64,000 nt of DNA from Eriocheir sinensis (Eukaryota > Arthropoda > Malacostraca > Decapoda > Varunidae): the NCBI RefSeq assembly GCF_024679095.1, contig NC_066517.1, forward strand, positions 23,051,040 through 23,115,039, given 5' to 3'. This document shows positions 11,870-21,580 of the stretch, one piece after another; the stretch's first letter is position 1, and the number at the start of each line of letters is the position of its first letter. The notes under the pieces are model-generated. The model was not told the DNA's origin. It was given only the letters and a program-made list of their open reading frames with translations, and ran no database searches. Made by a program: the position numbers and the translations under genes.

Positions 11870-12614
11870 TTCACATAACTATTGCTTAAATGACACTCAT
11901 AAGTAGGTCTGGGTGCGAGAGGGATTTAGGGGTCTTAGTGAGCTCTGATCTCCGTCCAAGGGCACAATGCATTCAAGCTAGAAATCGAGCTAATAGGGTA
12001 CTGGGATTTATTTCAAGGAGCGTAAGCAACAGAAGCCCCGAAGTCTTCCTCAAACTATATTTAGCATTAGTTAGACCTCATCTTGACTATGCGGTTCAGT
12101 TCTGGTCACCTTACTATAGAATGGATATCAAAATGTTAGAATCGGTGCAGAGGAGAATGACTAAGATGATTCAGGGGTTGAGAAACTTGCCATACGAGGG
12201 AAGACTCAAACAGTTAAACTTGCATTCTCTAGAAAGGCGAAGGGTGCGTGGAGACATGATCGAGGTTTATAAATGGATGAAGGGCTTTAATAAGGGAGAC
12301 ATTCATAAGGTTTTGTTGGTAAGAGAACCGGGTAGGACACGAAGTAACGGGTTTAAACTGGATAAATTCAGATTCAACAGGGACATAGGCAAAAATTGGT
12401 TTACTAACAGGGTGGTGGATGAGTGGAATAGGCTTAGCAGTCATGTGGTGAGTGCCAATACAATTGTCACATTCAAAAATAGACTAGATAAATTCATGGA
12501 CAGCGATATTAGGTGGGGTTAGATACACGGGAGCTTAGGGTCAAAGGAGCTGCCTCGTACAGGCCTACCGGCCTCTTGCAGACTCCTGCGTTCTTATGTT
12601 CTTATGTTCTTATG
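11870..12614 (+). mobile_element. 5'-truncated CR1-like non-LTR retrotransposon
   Basis: The 745-bp element fills a gap in a tandem repeat: flanking units read ...GTTTAGGT and ACTGTCCCAT..., which are joined directly in the uninterrupted unit. It holds the end of the reverse-transcriptase ORF, then a short 3' UTR, then repeated TTCTTATG at the 3' end. Octamer tails of this type are typical of CR1-group LINEs. Only about the last 210 residues remain, so the copy is dead on arrival. A 3'-end relic of the same family lies reversed at 57672-57722. No clear target-site duplication was found. Confidence 0.8.
11890..12522 (+). CDS. C-terminal part of LINE reverse transcriptase (remnant)
   Basis: A 210-residue frame. 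It begins with CERDLGVLVSSDL, followed by RSPEVFLKLYLALVRPHLDY, then VQFWSPYY and LESVQRRMTKMI. These are the conserved blocks that follow the catalytic domain in CR1/Jockey-type reverse transcriptases (thumb and connection). The end, RVVDEWNRLSSHVV plus TFKNRLDKFM, is the usual C-terminus of these ORF2 proteins. A TAA stop directly precedes the first ATG and the YADD catalytic core is missing, so this is a truncated remnant and not an active enzyme. The fragment itself has no internal stop, which suggests a fairly recent insertion. Confidence 0.85.
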   Translation: MTLISRSGCERDLGVLVSSDLRPRAQCIQARNRANRVLGFISRSVSNRSPEVFLKLYLALVRPHLDYAVQFWSPYYRMDIKMLESVQRRMTKMIQGLRNLPYEGRLKQLNLHSLERRRVRGDMIEVYKWMKGFNKGDIHKVLLVREPGRTRSNGFKLDKFRFNRDIGKNWFTNRVVDEWNRLSSHVVSANTIVTFKNRLDKFMDSDIRWG

Positions 12615-12788
12615 TACTGTCCCATCAGATTGTGTCCCCTATTGCGGCCTTTACCAGTTATGTTTTGAAGTCTTACACCACATTATTTCGGCAGGTTAGG
12701 TTAGGTCCAGTAGCTTGCCAAGGACACGAGCCACGTGGGCATCCCTGTGGCTCTATCCTTGGGATTATGGAATTTCCCAACAAGCCGA

Positions 12789-12792
<4 letters not shown>

Positions 12793-12827
<35 letters not shown>

Positions 12828-12883
12828 GTTCTCCCTATTTATCTTGACGCCCTTGGAAGGGAAGAAGAGTAATGATTCATGGG

Positions 12884-12912
<29 letters not shown>
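12793..12912. repeat. Paired GA and CT microsatellites
   Basis: (GA)n at about 12793-12823 and (CT)n at about 12885-12911, inverted with respect to each other with a spacer of about 60 bp. Confidence 0.9.
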
Positions 12913-12914
<2 letters not shown>

Positions 12915-12919
12915 GCCAC

Positions 12920-13320
12920 TCCATCACATTCATCGTAAAATTCGTCACTCGCCCACTCCTCTGTCACGCCTTCTCTTTCTCCCTTCACCTCCTCCCACAA
13001 TGCAACCTTTAATACCCCACTCCCTCTTACGTGCATATTAATATTAAACTCTCCCTTCCTTGGCCGTTCCCTTTGACACCAGTTCCCGCAATTTTAGCCG
13101 GCCACATTCTCTAGGGCTTTCTTGGAACCTCGTCTACGGGTTAGCGGCCACATCCAACCTAGGAATTCTCTGTTTTAGTAAGGAAGTGAAGCAAGTTCGA
13201 GTCCCAAGAAGTATGAAGGGTTAGAAGTGCTTGATGGAAACGGTTTGGAAACAGTCTTTGGTTTATGGGTTTGTGGGTTTCGTTTGCGGCCCTAATGTAT
13301 CTGATCCTCACCTCATAACT
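12920..13320. other. Non-coding stretch with a possible tRNA-SINE relic
   Basis: The only notable item is AGTTCGAGTCCC at about 13196, which matches a polymerase III B box and the T-arm of tRNA-derived SINEs. No A box or SINE body could be placed, so it is weak. Confidence 0.2.
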
Positions 13321-14650
13321 CAGTGCCTTGTTTTATCTTTCCTTCTTCCTTACCCTCATCTTCCTTTCGTCTTTCCTTTATTGCATTCCTTCTTCTACAT
13401 AGTTTCACCTTTCCCTTCTTCCTTACCCTTATCTTCCTTTCGTCTTTAACTCAGTGCATTCCTTCTGACCTCTTCTCCCTTCTCCTACCTCAGTGCCTAG
13501 TTTCACCTTCCCTTCTTGCTTACCCTTATCTTCGTCTTTGCTTTTCCTCTTATGCATTTCTGTCATCTTATCTCTACTCCCTTTTACCCTTTTCGTAACT
13601 TTCTCTCCCTCGGTCAAGTCTTTCATCCCTGTCTTCTTCTCTCGGTCAAGTCTTTCATCTTTGTCTTCTTCCTTGCCCTTCCTCTCGCCTTTCCCTCAAT
13701 GCATTCCTTCATCTTATCTCTTCTCCCTCTTACCCTTCTCTTAACTTTATATCCCTCAGTTAACTCCTTCCTTTTAGCTCCTCTCTCTGCCTTCCTCCCT
13801 CAATGCATTCCTTCAACTGACCCCTTCTCCCTTTTACCCCACTCTTCACTATCTCCCTCGGTTAATCGCTTCCTTTTAGCTCCTCTGTCTGCCTTCCCCC
13901 CTCAGTGCATTCCTTTCATCTGACCCCTTCTCCCTTTTACCCTTCTCTTAACTTTGTCTGCCTCAATTAGTTCCTTCCTTTTAGCTCCTCTCTTTCCCTT
14001 ATTCTCCCTCAATGCATTCCTTCAACTGACCCCTTCTCCCTTTTACCCCACTCTTCACTATCTCCCTCGGTCACTTCTGCCATATTTTCTTTTCGTTTTT
14101 CCTAATTTTCTCATTGCATCATCTCCTAATTTCGCTCCCCCCACTAACCTTCTCAGCCTCTCCCACTCAGTTCCCCTCTGCACCACTCTTCTTCTGACCT
14201 TCCATTCCTCCACTCCCTCTCTTTCCTCAGGCGTTTGTTTATTTTGCCACCTCCTCTTTCGTACCCTATTCATGTCCTCCTCTGTGTTCTGTCCTCCCAT
14301 TCCTCTACCCTCTATCCACGTCCTCCTGTGTCCTGTCCTCACGTTTCTCTATCCTCTGTATCCAGGTTCTCCTCCTCTGTGTCCTGTCCTCCCATTCCTC
14401 TACCCTCTGTACCATCCCTTGTTTCTTGCCCACTATCCCTCCCATTACCTTTCTTTGTATTCCTTGTTTCATTGCGTCCCTTAATCCTCCCTCTTTCGTA
14501 CCCTATCCAGAGTCCAGGTCCTCCTCTGTACTCTGTCTTCTTGCTTCTCTATCCTCTGTACCATCCCTTTCTCCTTGTCCACTATCCCTGACATTCCCTT
14601 TCTTCTTATCTCTTCTTGTTTCATGGCGTCCCTTCGTCCTTCCTCTTTCG
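13320..14650. repeat. CT-rich minisatellite region
   Basis: Loosely repeated pyrimidine-rich units. From 13740 to 14085 the words CAATGCATTCCTTC, CTGACCCCTTCTCCC and TTTTAGCTCCTCTCTCTGCC recur about every 100-120 bp. From 14240 to 14640 CTCTACCCTCTGTACCATCC recurs. Long Ser/Leu/Pro frames on both strands are artefacts. Confidence 0.75.
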
Positions 14651-14651
14651 C

Positions 14652-14836
14652 ACCCTAACCTAACCTAACCTAACCTAACAACCTAACCTAACCTAACATA
14701 ACTTAACCTAACCTAACCTAACCTAACCTAACCATCACCTTTCTTTGCATCCCTTGTTTCATTGCATTCTTTCATCCTCCCTCTTTCGTACCCTATCCAG
14801 ACCCTCCTCTGTACCCTAACCTAACCTAACCTAACC
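14652..14836. repeat. Interstitial telomere-like (CCTAA)n arrays
   Basis: CCTAA pentamers run nearly without interruption from about 14652 to 14733, with a shorter run at about 14815-14836. (CCTAA)n is the complement of TTAGG, the arthropod telomere repeat. The arrays are embedded in the CT-rich minisatellite and not at a sequence end, so they are interstitial. Confidence 0.85.
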
Positions 14837-14989
14837 ATCACCTTTCTTTGCATCTCTTGTTTACGCGTCCCATCATCCTTACTCTTTTATATCATCTCCT
14901 CATCTTCTGTTTTTACCTTCGCCTCCTCAGCATCTGTCCACCTACACTCCTAATCTTCCATCCCTCACCGTAGTCCTATGCAAACTTTT

Positions 14990-15252
14990 TTTTTCTTCTT
15001 CTTCTTTCATACCGTTTCCTGACCCTCTTATCCTCGCCACCTCCGTTAGCCTCTTCATGTCTTATTAGTGCATTCCTTTATTCTTCCATTTCCTCCTCCA
15101 AACAGTATATACTTCTTCTTCTTCTTCTTTTCTTCTTCTTCTTCTTCTTTCATGCCGTTTCCTGACCCTCTTATCCTCGCCTCCTCCGTTAGCCTCTTCA
15201 TGTCTTATTAGTGCATTCCTTTATTCTTCCATTTCCTCCTCCAAACAGTATA

Positions 15253-15284
<32 letters not shown>

Positions 15285-15298
15285 CTTCGTCTTCTTCT
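14990..15298. repeat. CTT microsatellite within a 140-bp duplication
   Basis: CCGTTTCCTGACCCTCTTAT and the following TTAGTGCATTCCTTTATTCT block occur twice, at about 15011 and 15155, each followed by a (CTT)n run. The second run (about 15256-15297) is the longer. Confidence 0.85.
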
Positions 15299-15689
15299 TG
15301 GGGTTGGACGGGTCAGTGAGTGCGTTGTCATAATTTTCTTGGGATTAGTTGGATGCGTTTCCCGTAAATACAAAGTTGAGAAATAACTCCTTTGCTTGCT
15401 TTGAAAACATCCTCTCTCCTGTCCTCTTTTTTTCTACGTTTACTTCTATATCTATGTCATATTTGTCTTATCTTTCTTAATGCCATCTCGTATTTTTTTC
15501 TTCGTTTCTTATATTTTCTTTGTCTCTATCTATATGTCAGTCTATTTTTTTTATTGGCATCTCGTTATTTCTGTTTTCTTCTTTTCTTTCTATATCTTTC
15601 TCCATCTCTATTTGTAACGTTCTGTATTGCAAGCTCATTATTTTCTTGTTTTCTGTACTTCTTTCTGAATGTCAATGTGTATATTTATT

Positions 15690-16400
15690 ACTTTTTTTTT
15701 CTTGGAAGTAGCAGGTGGACAGTTTTGTTTTGTTCGCTCTAACTCACTTTTATTCCTTAACTCCTGCCCAGACTCATCCTTATTTGCTCATTTCTTTCTC
15801 GTTCTAAATGTCAGTGGTTATCTTTATTACCTTCATTCTTGGGAGTAGCTTGTTAACAGTTTTTCCGGTCCGTCTTATTCACGTTTATTCCTGTAACTCT
15901 TGGACAGACTCATCCTTACTTGCTTACATATTAATCGTTCTAAAGGTCAGTGTTTATCTTTATTACCTTTTTTTCTTGGAAGTAGCTTGTTAACAGTTTT
16001 TCCGGTCCGTCTTATTCACGTTTATTCCTGTAACTCTTGGACAGACTCATCCTTATTTGCTCACTTCTTTATCGTTCTTAATGTCAATGTGTATCTGTAT
16101 TACTTTTTTTTCTTGGGAGTAGCATGTGGACAGTTTTATTTTGTGTGTGTTCTCTCTAACTCACTTTTTATTCCTTAACTCCTGCTTCTTTGTCGTTCTA
16201 AATGTATGTGTTTATCTGTATTACTTATTTTTTTCCTTGGGAGTAGCATGTGGACAGTTTTATTTTGTGTGTGTTCTCTCTAACTCACTTTTTATTCCTT
16301 AACTCCTGCTTCTTTGTCGTTCTAAATGTATGCGTGGACAGTTTTTTTCGGTCCCTCTTATTCACTCTTATTCCTGTAACTCTTGGACAGACTCATCCTT
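15690..16400. repeat. About 130-bp minisatellite, five or six copies
   Basis: Recurring words: TAACTCTTGGACAGACTCAT, TCGTTCTAAATGTCAGTG and CTTGGGAGTAGC followed by CAGTTTT. The copies vary in order and length. Hydrophobic open frames on the + strand come from T-rich units and are not membrane proteins. Confidence 0.75.
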
Positions 16401-17095
16401 TTTGCCCACACACAAAACCGAACGTCTTGCCTCACCTTCCGTTGCCTCCTCACACACGCACTCTCTCTCTCTCTTTCCTCATCTATGCGTTGGTTCAAGT
16501 TACTATTTTTTTTAGGAGTATAGCAAGTTCCGGATTTTTTTGTTATTTATTTATTTATTTTCGCTTTTCCCGTCTTTAGTCTAATCCACCGCCGGACTCA
16601 TTTCAACGTAAAGGAGGGAAATAAAACAAACACGCGTCTGTCCCCTTCTGAGCCCCCTCCCACGCCAGCTGCAAACACGCCTTATCGCCCCTCGCTGAGC
16701 CCCCCTGACGTAAGCGAGGGATGAGCTCACCGTGAGTGTTTCTATATGTGGAAGTGGGCGTGGGTGGGCGTGGGTGTCCGTTTGGGTCTACGTGTATATA
16801 TCGACCGCCCCTTAAAATAATAATAAAAAAATACATCCGGCGGAAACCCTGATCACGTGTTTATTGTCACTCAGTTTTAGGCGGGCGTCCGTGCCAGGTT
16901 CATTAATATACCTCCACAAGGGACACCAGACCCTTGCATAGCCCGGTTTGGAGCCTCGCCTCTAAACATCCACCCTCCACCCGCACGAAGGTTCAGGAAC
17001 TCTTGCTCTTGCTGTACATGTGACCCGTTGGAAAGTCAGGCCTTAATACCGACACACCTGTAAAAGAAAAAAATAAAGACAAGCAGTATCCATCC
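16400..17095. other. Non-coding stretch
   Basis: No gene is recognised. A GC-richer segment at 16580-16790 has short Pro-rich minus-strand frames but no domain or splice-bounded exon. Confidence 0.4.
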
Positions 17096-17217
17096 ACCTC
17101 ATTCCCTATTTCTTACATACCACATCTTTTCCAGAAAACTCTTCATGGCTTCTATAATTCTCTCACTTGCTTCACCATTCAGTCCCAGCAGTAGCACCAT
17201 CCGTTCCCTCTCTGTTA

Positions 17218-17642
17218 AGGGGCTCTCACACATTCCCGGTCCCGGTCGCGACCGTCCCCGATGACTCCCGATAAGCCGGTCGCCGGTCGACCGGCTGTAA
17301 GATCGGGGATTGTCGGCGGCAGACCGCCGGTCGACCACCGGTCGACCCTGAGGACCGTAGACGCAGCCGACCACCGCCGGTCAACTTTAAAATTTTCAAA
17401 GATATCGGCGATGCGCCCGGTCGACCGGCGGTGTGGAAAAATGTCGCCGGTCGACCGGCGGTCAGCCGCCGACACCTACGGCAGACCGGCGGCAGACCGC
17501 CGGTAGACCGGCGGTCGACCGCGAGTGAACACCTGTGTCTGACCTGGGGATTAGCGAGGGAGGAAGGAGGAAAACGAAGAGGAACAGGTAGGAGCGAGGG
17601 ATGAAGAGAGAGAGGGAGATGCGATAAAGGAGGAAGAGGAAT

Positions 17643-17720
<78 letters not shown>

Positions 17721-17733
17721 TAGATAGATAGAT

Positions 17734-17795
<62 letters not shown>

Positions 17796-17931
17796 GGGAA
17801 AGGAATGGAAGGAGGAACAGGTGGGAGGGAGTGAGGAAGAGAGAGGGAGTCAGGAAGAGAGAGGGATGGAGGAGAGTGAGGAAGGAAGGGAGAGAGGGTG
17901 GAAAGAGATGAAAAAAAGGAGGAAGAGGAAT

Positions 17932-18028
<97 letters not shown>

Positions 18029-18380
18029 ATGCACACGAATGAATTTAGGTATGAAGCTATTTATGAGGTAATTATAAATATATGAAAATGCAAAGAAAGT
18101 GTTTGCTCGTCGATGTACAGGAGGTCTGCCGCCGGTAGACCGGCGGTCTGCCGCCGGTAGGCCGGCGGTCTACCGCCGACTGACCTGCTGCAGTCGCCGG
18201 TCGGAGAAATCGAAAATCGTATATGGTCGCCGGTCTACCGCCGGTAAACCGCCGGCTTACCGGCGGTAAGCCGCCGGTCCGGGGATTATTGCCTATTTTG
18301 TCGGCGGTCAGGCCCCGATCGGCTTATCGGGAGTCATCGGGGACGGTCGCGACCGGGACCGGGAATGTGTGAGAGCCCCT
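17218..18380. mobile_element. 1163-bp Harbinger-like non-autonomous DNA transposon
   Basis: Near-perfect terminal inverted repeats of about 60 bp begin with AGGGGCTCTCACACATTCCC; the right end is the exact complement (…GGGAATGTGTGAGAGCCCCT). Both ends are flanked by TTA (17215-17217 and 18381-18383), the 3-bp duplication typical of PIF/Harbinger transposons. Inside each end lies a GC-rich array of GGTCGACCGGCGGT-like palindromes. The centre is GA microsatellite. No transposase is encoded, so it must have been mobilised in trans. The assignment rests on ends and TSD only. Confidence 0.8.
17646..18024. repeat. GA microsatellites inside the Harbinger-like element
   Basis: Three long GA tracts (about 17646-17716, 17741-17794 and 17936-18024), with a GATA run at about 17716-17737, make up much of the element's interior. 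The 190- and 161-residue Leu-Ser frames on the minus strand are artefacts. Confidence 0.95.
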
Positions 18381-18600
18381 TTATTGCATTCCTCTTGATC
18401 TTGATGTCACAGGTGGCTTGAGATTTCTCCCAGCCAGGCCTTTGTATCGGTCGGAGGTACAGCAGCGGTGCCGGACAGCTCAGCGTCCTTATCACATTGT
18501 ATTTATCATTTTTCAGGTCCAAAATTACCATACCTTCACATATCACGATACTCAATTAGGTTTACTGTTAAAAAACGTTAATTACTGATGCTTTTTTGCG

Positions 18601-18925
18601 ATAGTTATGGACCAGAAAGGAAAGGAAGATGAGGGATAAGAGGGAACGTTTCAAGTGGAGAGAAGGAAGGAGGGAGAACTGGAGAAGAGAAGAGAGGGGA
18701 AAGTTTTAAGGTGGAGAAGATGAAGGGAGAAGGTAAATGGAGGAGAAAAAGGAGAGGAATAGGGAGAAGGGGTTGTGTGTATTTTTCTTGTTATTCTCCT
18801 TTTTTTCTTTCTCTTCTCCCTCCTCCTCCTTATCTTCTTTCTCCTCTCCCTTTTCCTTCTCTTTCTCTTCCTCCTCTTTCTCTTTCTCCTCTTTCTACTC
18901 TTCCTTTTCCTCCTCTTCCTTCACT
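18601..18925. repeat. Purine-rich then pyrimidine-rich tract
   Basis: GA-rich to about 18770, then CT-rich. GATGAGGGATAAGAGGGAAC, CGTTTCAAGTGGAGAGAAGG and GGAGGGAGAACTGGAGAAGA occur at 18628-18690 and again, slightly altered, at 20795-20860, showing a dispersed duplication. Confidence 0.7.
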
Positions 18926-18928
18926 TAA

Positions 18929-19144
18929 CCCGGTAGCAGCGTGGATCATGCTTCTTAATGGTCCCTCTAAGCGAGAAAAATGAGAAAAAAATCATCACTC
19001 ACACAAACCATTTCAAGATACATATCAGCGCATTTGTGATCAGTTTATGTATCATCTATTTTTGGGGGTTTATATCATGACACAAATTTGGCTCGTCGCT
19101 GCTACACGGTAAAGCCACAAATTTGACCTGTCGCTGCTACCGGG
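18929..19144. mobile_element. piggyBac-like MITE
   Basis: A 216-bp element with perfect 13-bp inverted ends (CCCGGTAGCAGCG … CGCTGCTACCGGG), flanked on both sides by TTAA (18925-18928 and 19145-19148). TTAA targets and ends starting CCC are characteristic of piggyBac transposons. The right end carries an internal near-repeat (CGTCGCTGCTACACGGTAAA), a subterminal duplication of the terminus. No coding capacity. Confidence 0.85.
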
Positions 19145-19299
19145 TTAACATAGATGTGAAGTGACCTCGCCTGCAAATTACTGACCTCATCGAAGACTCC
19201 TGTGCCAAGATAACATTCAGCAAGGTATATTTCGGGGTCATCTACATTGCATACACGTTCGGACATGTTTTAGTTCCACCAGGGCAGGTCGCGGTAGGT

Positions 19300-19800
19300 G
19301 GTGGCCCACGTCAACTATCTCCTTAGGCCGAGGAGATTAATTAGGTTTTCGTGAGTGTTTTTTTTCACGTTCATGGTACAGAAGAAGCTCCTCCTCTCCC
19401 TTTTTCCCTGCCTACCTTTTCCCCTCACCCCTGTTTCTTTCTTTCCCTCCTTCCTCCCCACTTTCTTCCCCTCCTTCCTTCCCCTCCCTACGTTTTCCCC
19501 TCAGCCTTGTTTCTTTCCCTCCTCTTCTCCCTTTTTTCCCCTCCTTTCTCCCTCCTCTCCTCCCTTTTTTCCCCTCCTTTCCTCTCCCTACCTTTTCCCC
19601 TCATCCCTGTTTTTTTTCTTTCCCTCTTTCCTCCCTCCTCTCCTCCTTCCTTCCCCTCCCTACCTTTTCCCCTAAGCCCTGTTCCTTTCTTTCCCTCCTT
19701 ATTCCCGGATCACGCTACCACCCGGGTCATAAAAGTACCCCTGGAAATACCCAAAACTCTTACGAAACCCTTGTCAAATGTATGTGCCGGCCGCGGTTAG
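19300..19800 (+). mobile_element. MITE family 1, copy 7, interrupted by a CT tract
   Basis: The left half (AGGTTTTCGTGAGTG, CGTTCATGGTACAGAAGAAG) and right half (CACCCGGGTCATAAAAGTAC, CTGGAAATACCC, CTTACGAAACCCTTGTCAAA) are separated by about 320 bp of pyrimidine-rich repeats (19385-19705), including TACCTTTTCCCCTCA words. The CT tract has expanded inside the MITE. Confidence 0.65.
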
Positions 19801-19804
19801 GGTG

Positions 19805-20007
19805 GAGCAGCCGAAGACCGCGGTGGCCGAGGGTAGACTGTATAGATTTATTTTACTTTATTGTATTTTTTAAATTTTTTAACTCGTGTACCTTGTTTTT
19901 TCCACTTTTGGGAGGCGGTTCAGGTATTGTTCTCTTTTCTCATTTGTTTTTTAAGGAGGGGGACATCGCGCTTACAACCGTGATCTTGTTTAGTATTTAT
20001 TTTTATC

Positions 20008-20052
<45 letters not shown>

Positions 20053-20165
20053 TGTGTGAGAGAGTCCGGAAACTCCTCTACCCCCAACGTGTATTTATTC
20101 CCGTGGGAGGGAGACAGGAAGGCGAGAAACAAAGACGCAGAGGGAAGCGGATGAATACTGCGCCA
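19805..20165. other. Non-coding stretch with a TG microsatellite
   Basis: (TG)n at about 20011-20059. The rest is T-rich and shows no exon. Confidence 0.6.
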
Positions 20166-20214
20166 TAAGCTGATATAAAAGCGATATGATTCAGAGGAGC
20201 GACTCATAAGAAAG

Positions 20215-21010
20215 GGCGGGGGAGGAAAGGAGAGGGGGAGGAAAGGGGGCTTGGAGGATGGAGGAAAGGGGAGGGGGAGGATAAGGGGGCCGTGGGAGGG
20301 AGGAAAGGGGAGGGGGAGGATAAGGGGGCCGTGGGAGGGAGGGAAGGAGAGGGGGAGGAAAATGGGGCTTGGAGAATGGAGGAAAGGGGGTCGTAGGAGG
20401 GAGGGAAGGAGAGGGGGAGGAAAATGGGGCTTGGAGAATGAAGGAAAGGGTGTCGTAGGAGAGAGGGAAGGAGAGGGGGAGGAAAAGGGCGGTCGTAAGA
20501 GAGAGGAGGGAAAAAAGGGAGGAAAAAGAGAAGAGGAGGGTAACCGTACGAAAGGGAAGGAGGAGGAGGAGGAGGAGTTAAAGAGACAAATAAAAGGAAG
20601 GTTGAAGGGATGACGATGCTGTTTTTAGAGGTGACAAAGAAGAGAGGGAAGAAGAAGGGGCTGTAAAAGAAGACAATGGAGGGAGGAGGGAGAAACCATG
20701 TAAGGGGAGAACAGGAAGAGGAAGGGAGAGGAAAATATGCAAATGTGGGGAAAGATGGGGAGAGGGAGGAAACGGAGGTATGGAGGAAGAAAGGAAGATG
20801 AGGGATAAGGAGGAACGTTTCAAGAGGAGAGAAGGAAGGAGGGAGAACTGGAGAAGAGAAGAGAGGAGGAGAAGATAAATGGAGGAGAGAGAGGAGAGGA
20901 AGAAGGAAGAAGGGATTGTGTAGTAAGGATACAGGTGAAGATAAGTGGGAAGAGGGGCGAAGTTAGGAGGAAGAAGAAGAAGAGGAGGAGGAGGAGGAGG
21001 AGGAGGAAGA
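20215..21010. repeat. GA-rich minisatellite and (GGA)n
   Basis: Units such as GGAGGGAGGAAAGGGGAGGG followed by GGATAAGGGGGCCGTG recur from 20215 to 20510. Purine-rich sequence continues to a (GGA)n run at about 20976-21010. Strongly strand-asymmetric G-rich DNA. Confidence 0.85.
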
Positions 21011-21043
21011 GGAATAGGATGTTGCATTGGTCTCATTTACAAA

Positions 21044-21580
21044 ACACACACACACACACACACACACTTATCCACAACGTCATCGCCACATTCATATTCG
21101 TCTCTGCGCAAGTGTTCGACAAGTCCCGGACGTGTGTGTGTGTGTGTGTGTGTGTCCAAGGGAGAGGTGGCCTGCGGAGATGTGTAACCTAAGATTTCTC
21201 CCCCCTTTGAAATGACAGGCTTTAAAGTATTGCATCCATATATTGCAGTATCACATCTATTTTTACACCTCGCTTTAATTATTAGTATTCCCTCAAATCC
21301 TAATTACATCAAGGTTTTCTCTGGACCAATATTCATGAAGGGTTTGGGCACTTTTAATGATTTCAATGCCCAATGCTTGAGTTTATGTGCTTGTAGAGTA
21401 TTTGACCCTGTATTTGACCCTCTTTCACTCGTACCATCGTCACCACCACCACCACTACCACTAACACAACCATCACCACCACCATCCCTTTCATTATCAT
21501 TACTATACATCTACAACAACCACCACCACTATTACTCCCACAACAGCCATTTCTACACTCACTCTAAGCAGAATCCTCAC
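21044..21580. other. Non-coding stretch with CA, TG and CAC runs
   Basis: (CA)n at 21044-21066, (TG)n at about 21133-21153 and a CAC/ACC-rich run at 21430-21540. No exon is supported. Confidence 0.6.

Larger units (their letters stand above)
11640..12720. repeat. About 100-bp tandem repeat split by a LINE
   Basis: The unit contains CTGTCCCATCAGATTGTGTC, CCCTATTGCGGCCTT and GTTATGTTTTGAAGTCTTAC, then a GGTTAGGTTAGTTTAGG block. Two full copies lie at 11669-11868. The next copy resumes at 12615 after the LINE, so the array was continuous before the insertion. Confidence 0.85.
17099..18555 (-). pseudogene. Open reading frame split by a Harbinger-like element
   Basis: On the minus strand an open frame runs from about 18555 to 18384 (contains CPAPLLYLRPIQRPGW and CDIKIKRNA). 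It continues in the same frame from 17217 to 17099 (contains ERERMVLLLGLNGEASERII and FLEKMWYVRNRE, then a stop) if the 1163-bp element and one TTA duplication are ignored. The two parts together give about 97 residues. No domain is recognised. The frame starts directly after a TAA, so it lacks an ATG and may be an exon fragment or a remnant of another repeat. The preserved phase across the empty site is the main evidence. Confidence 0.4.

Noticed and set aside
13954..14484. 176-residue Ser/Leu/Pro-rich frame
   Set aside because: Pyrimidine-rich minisatellite translation with other frames equally open.
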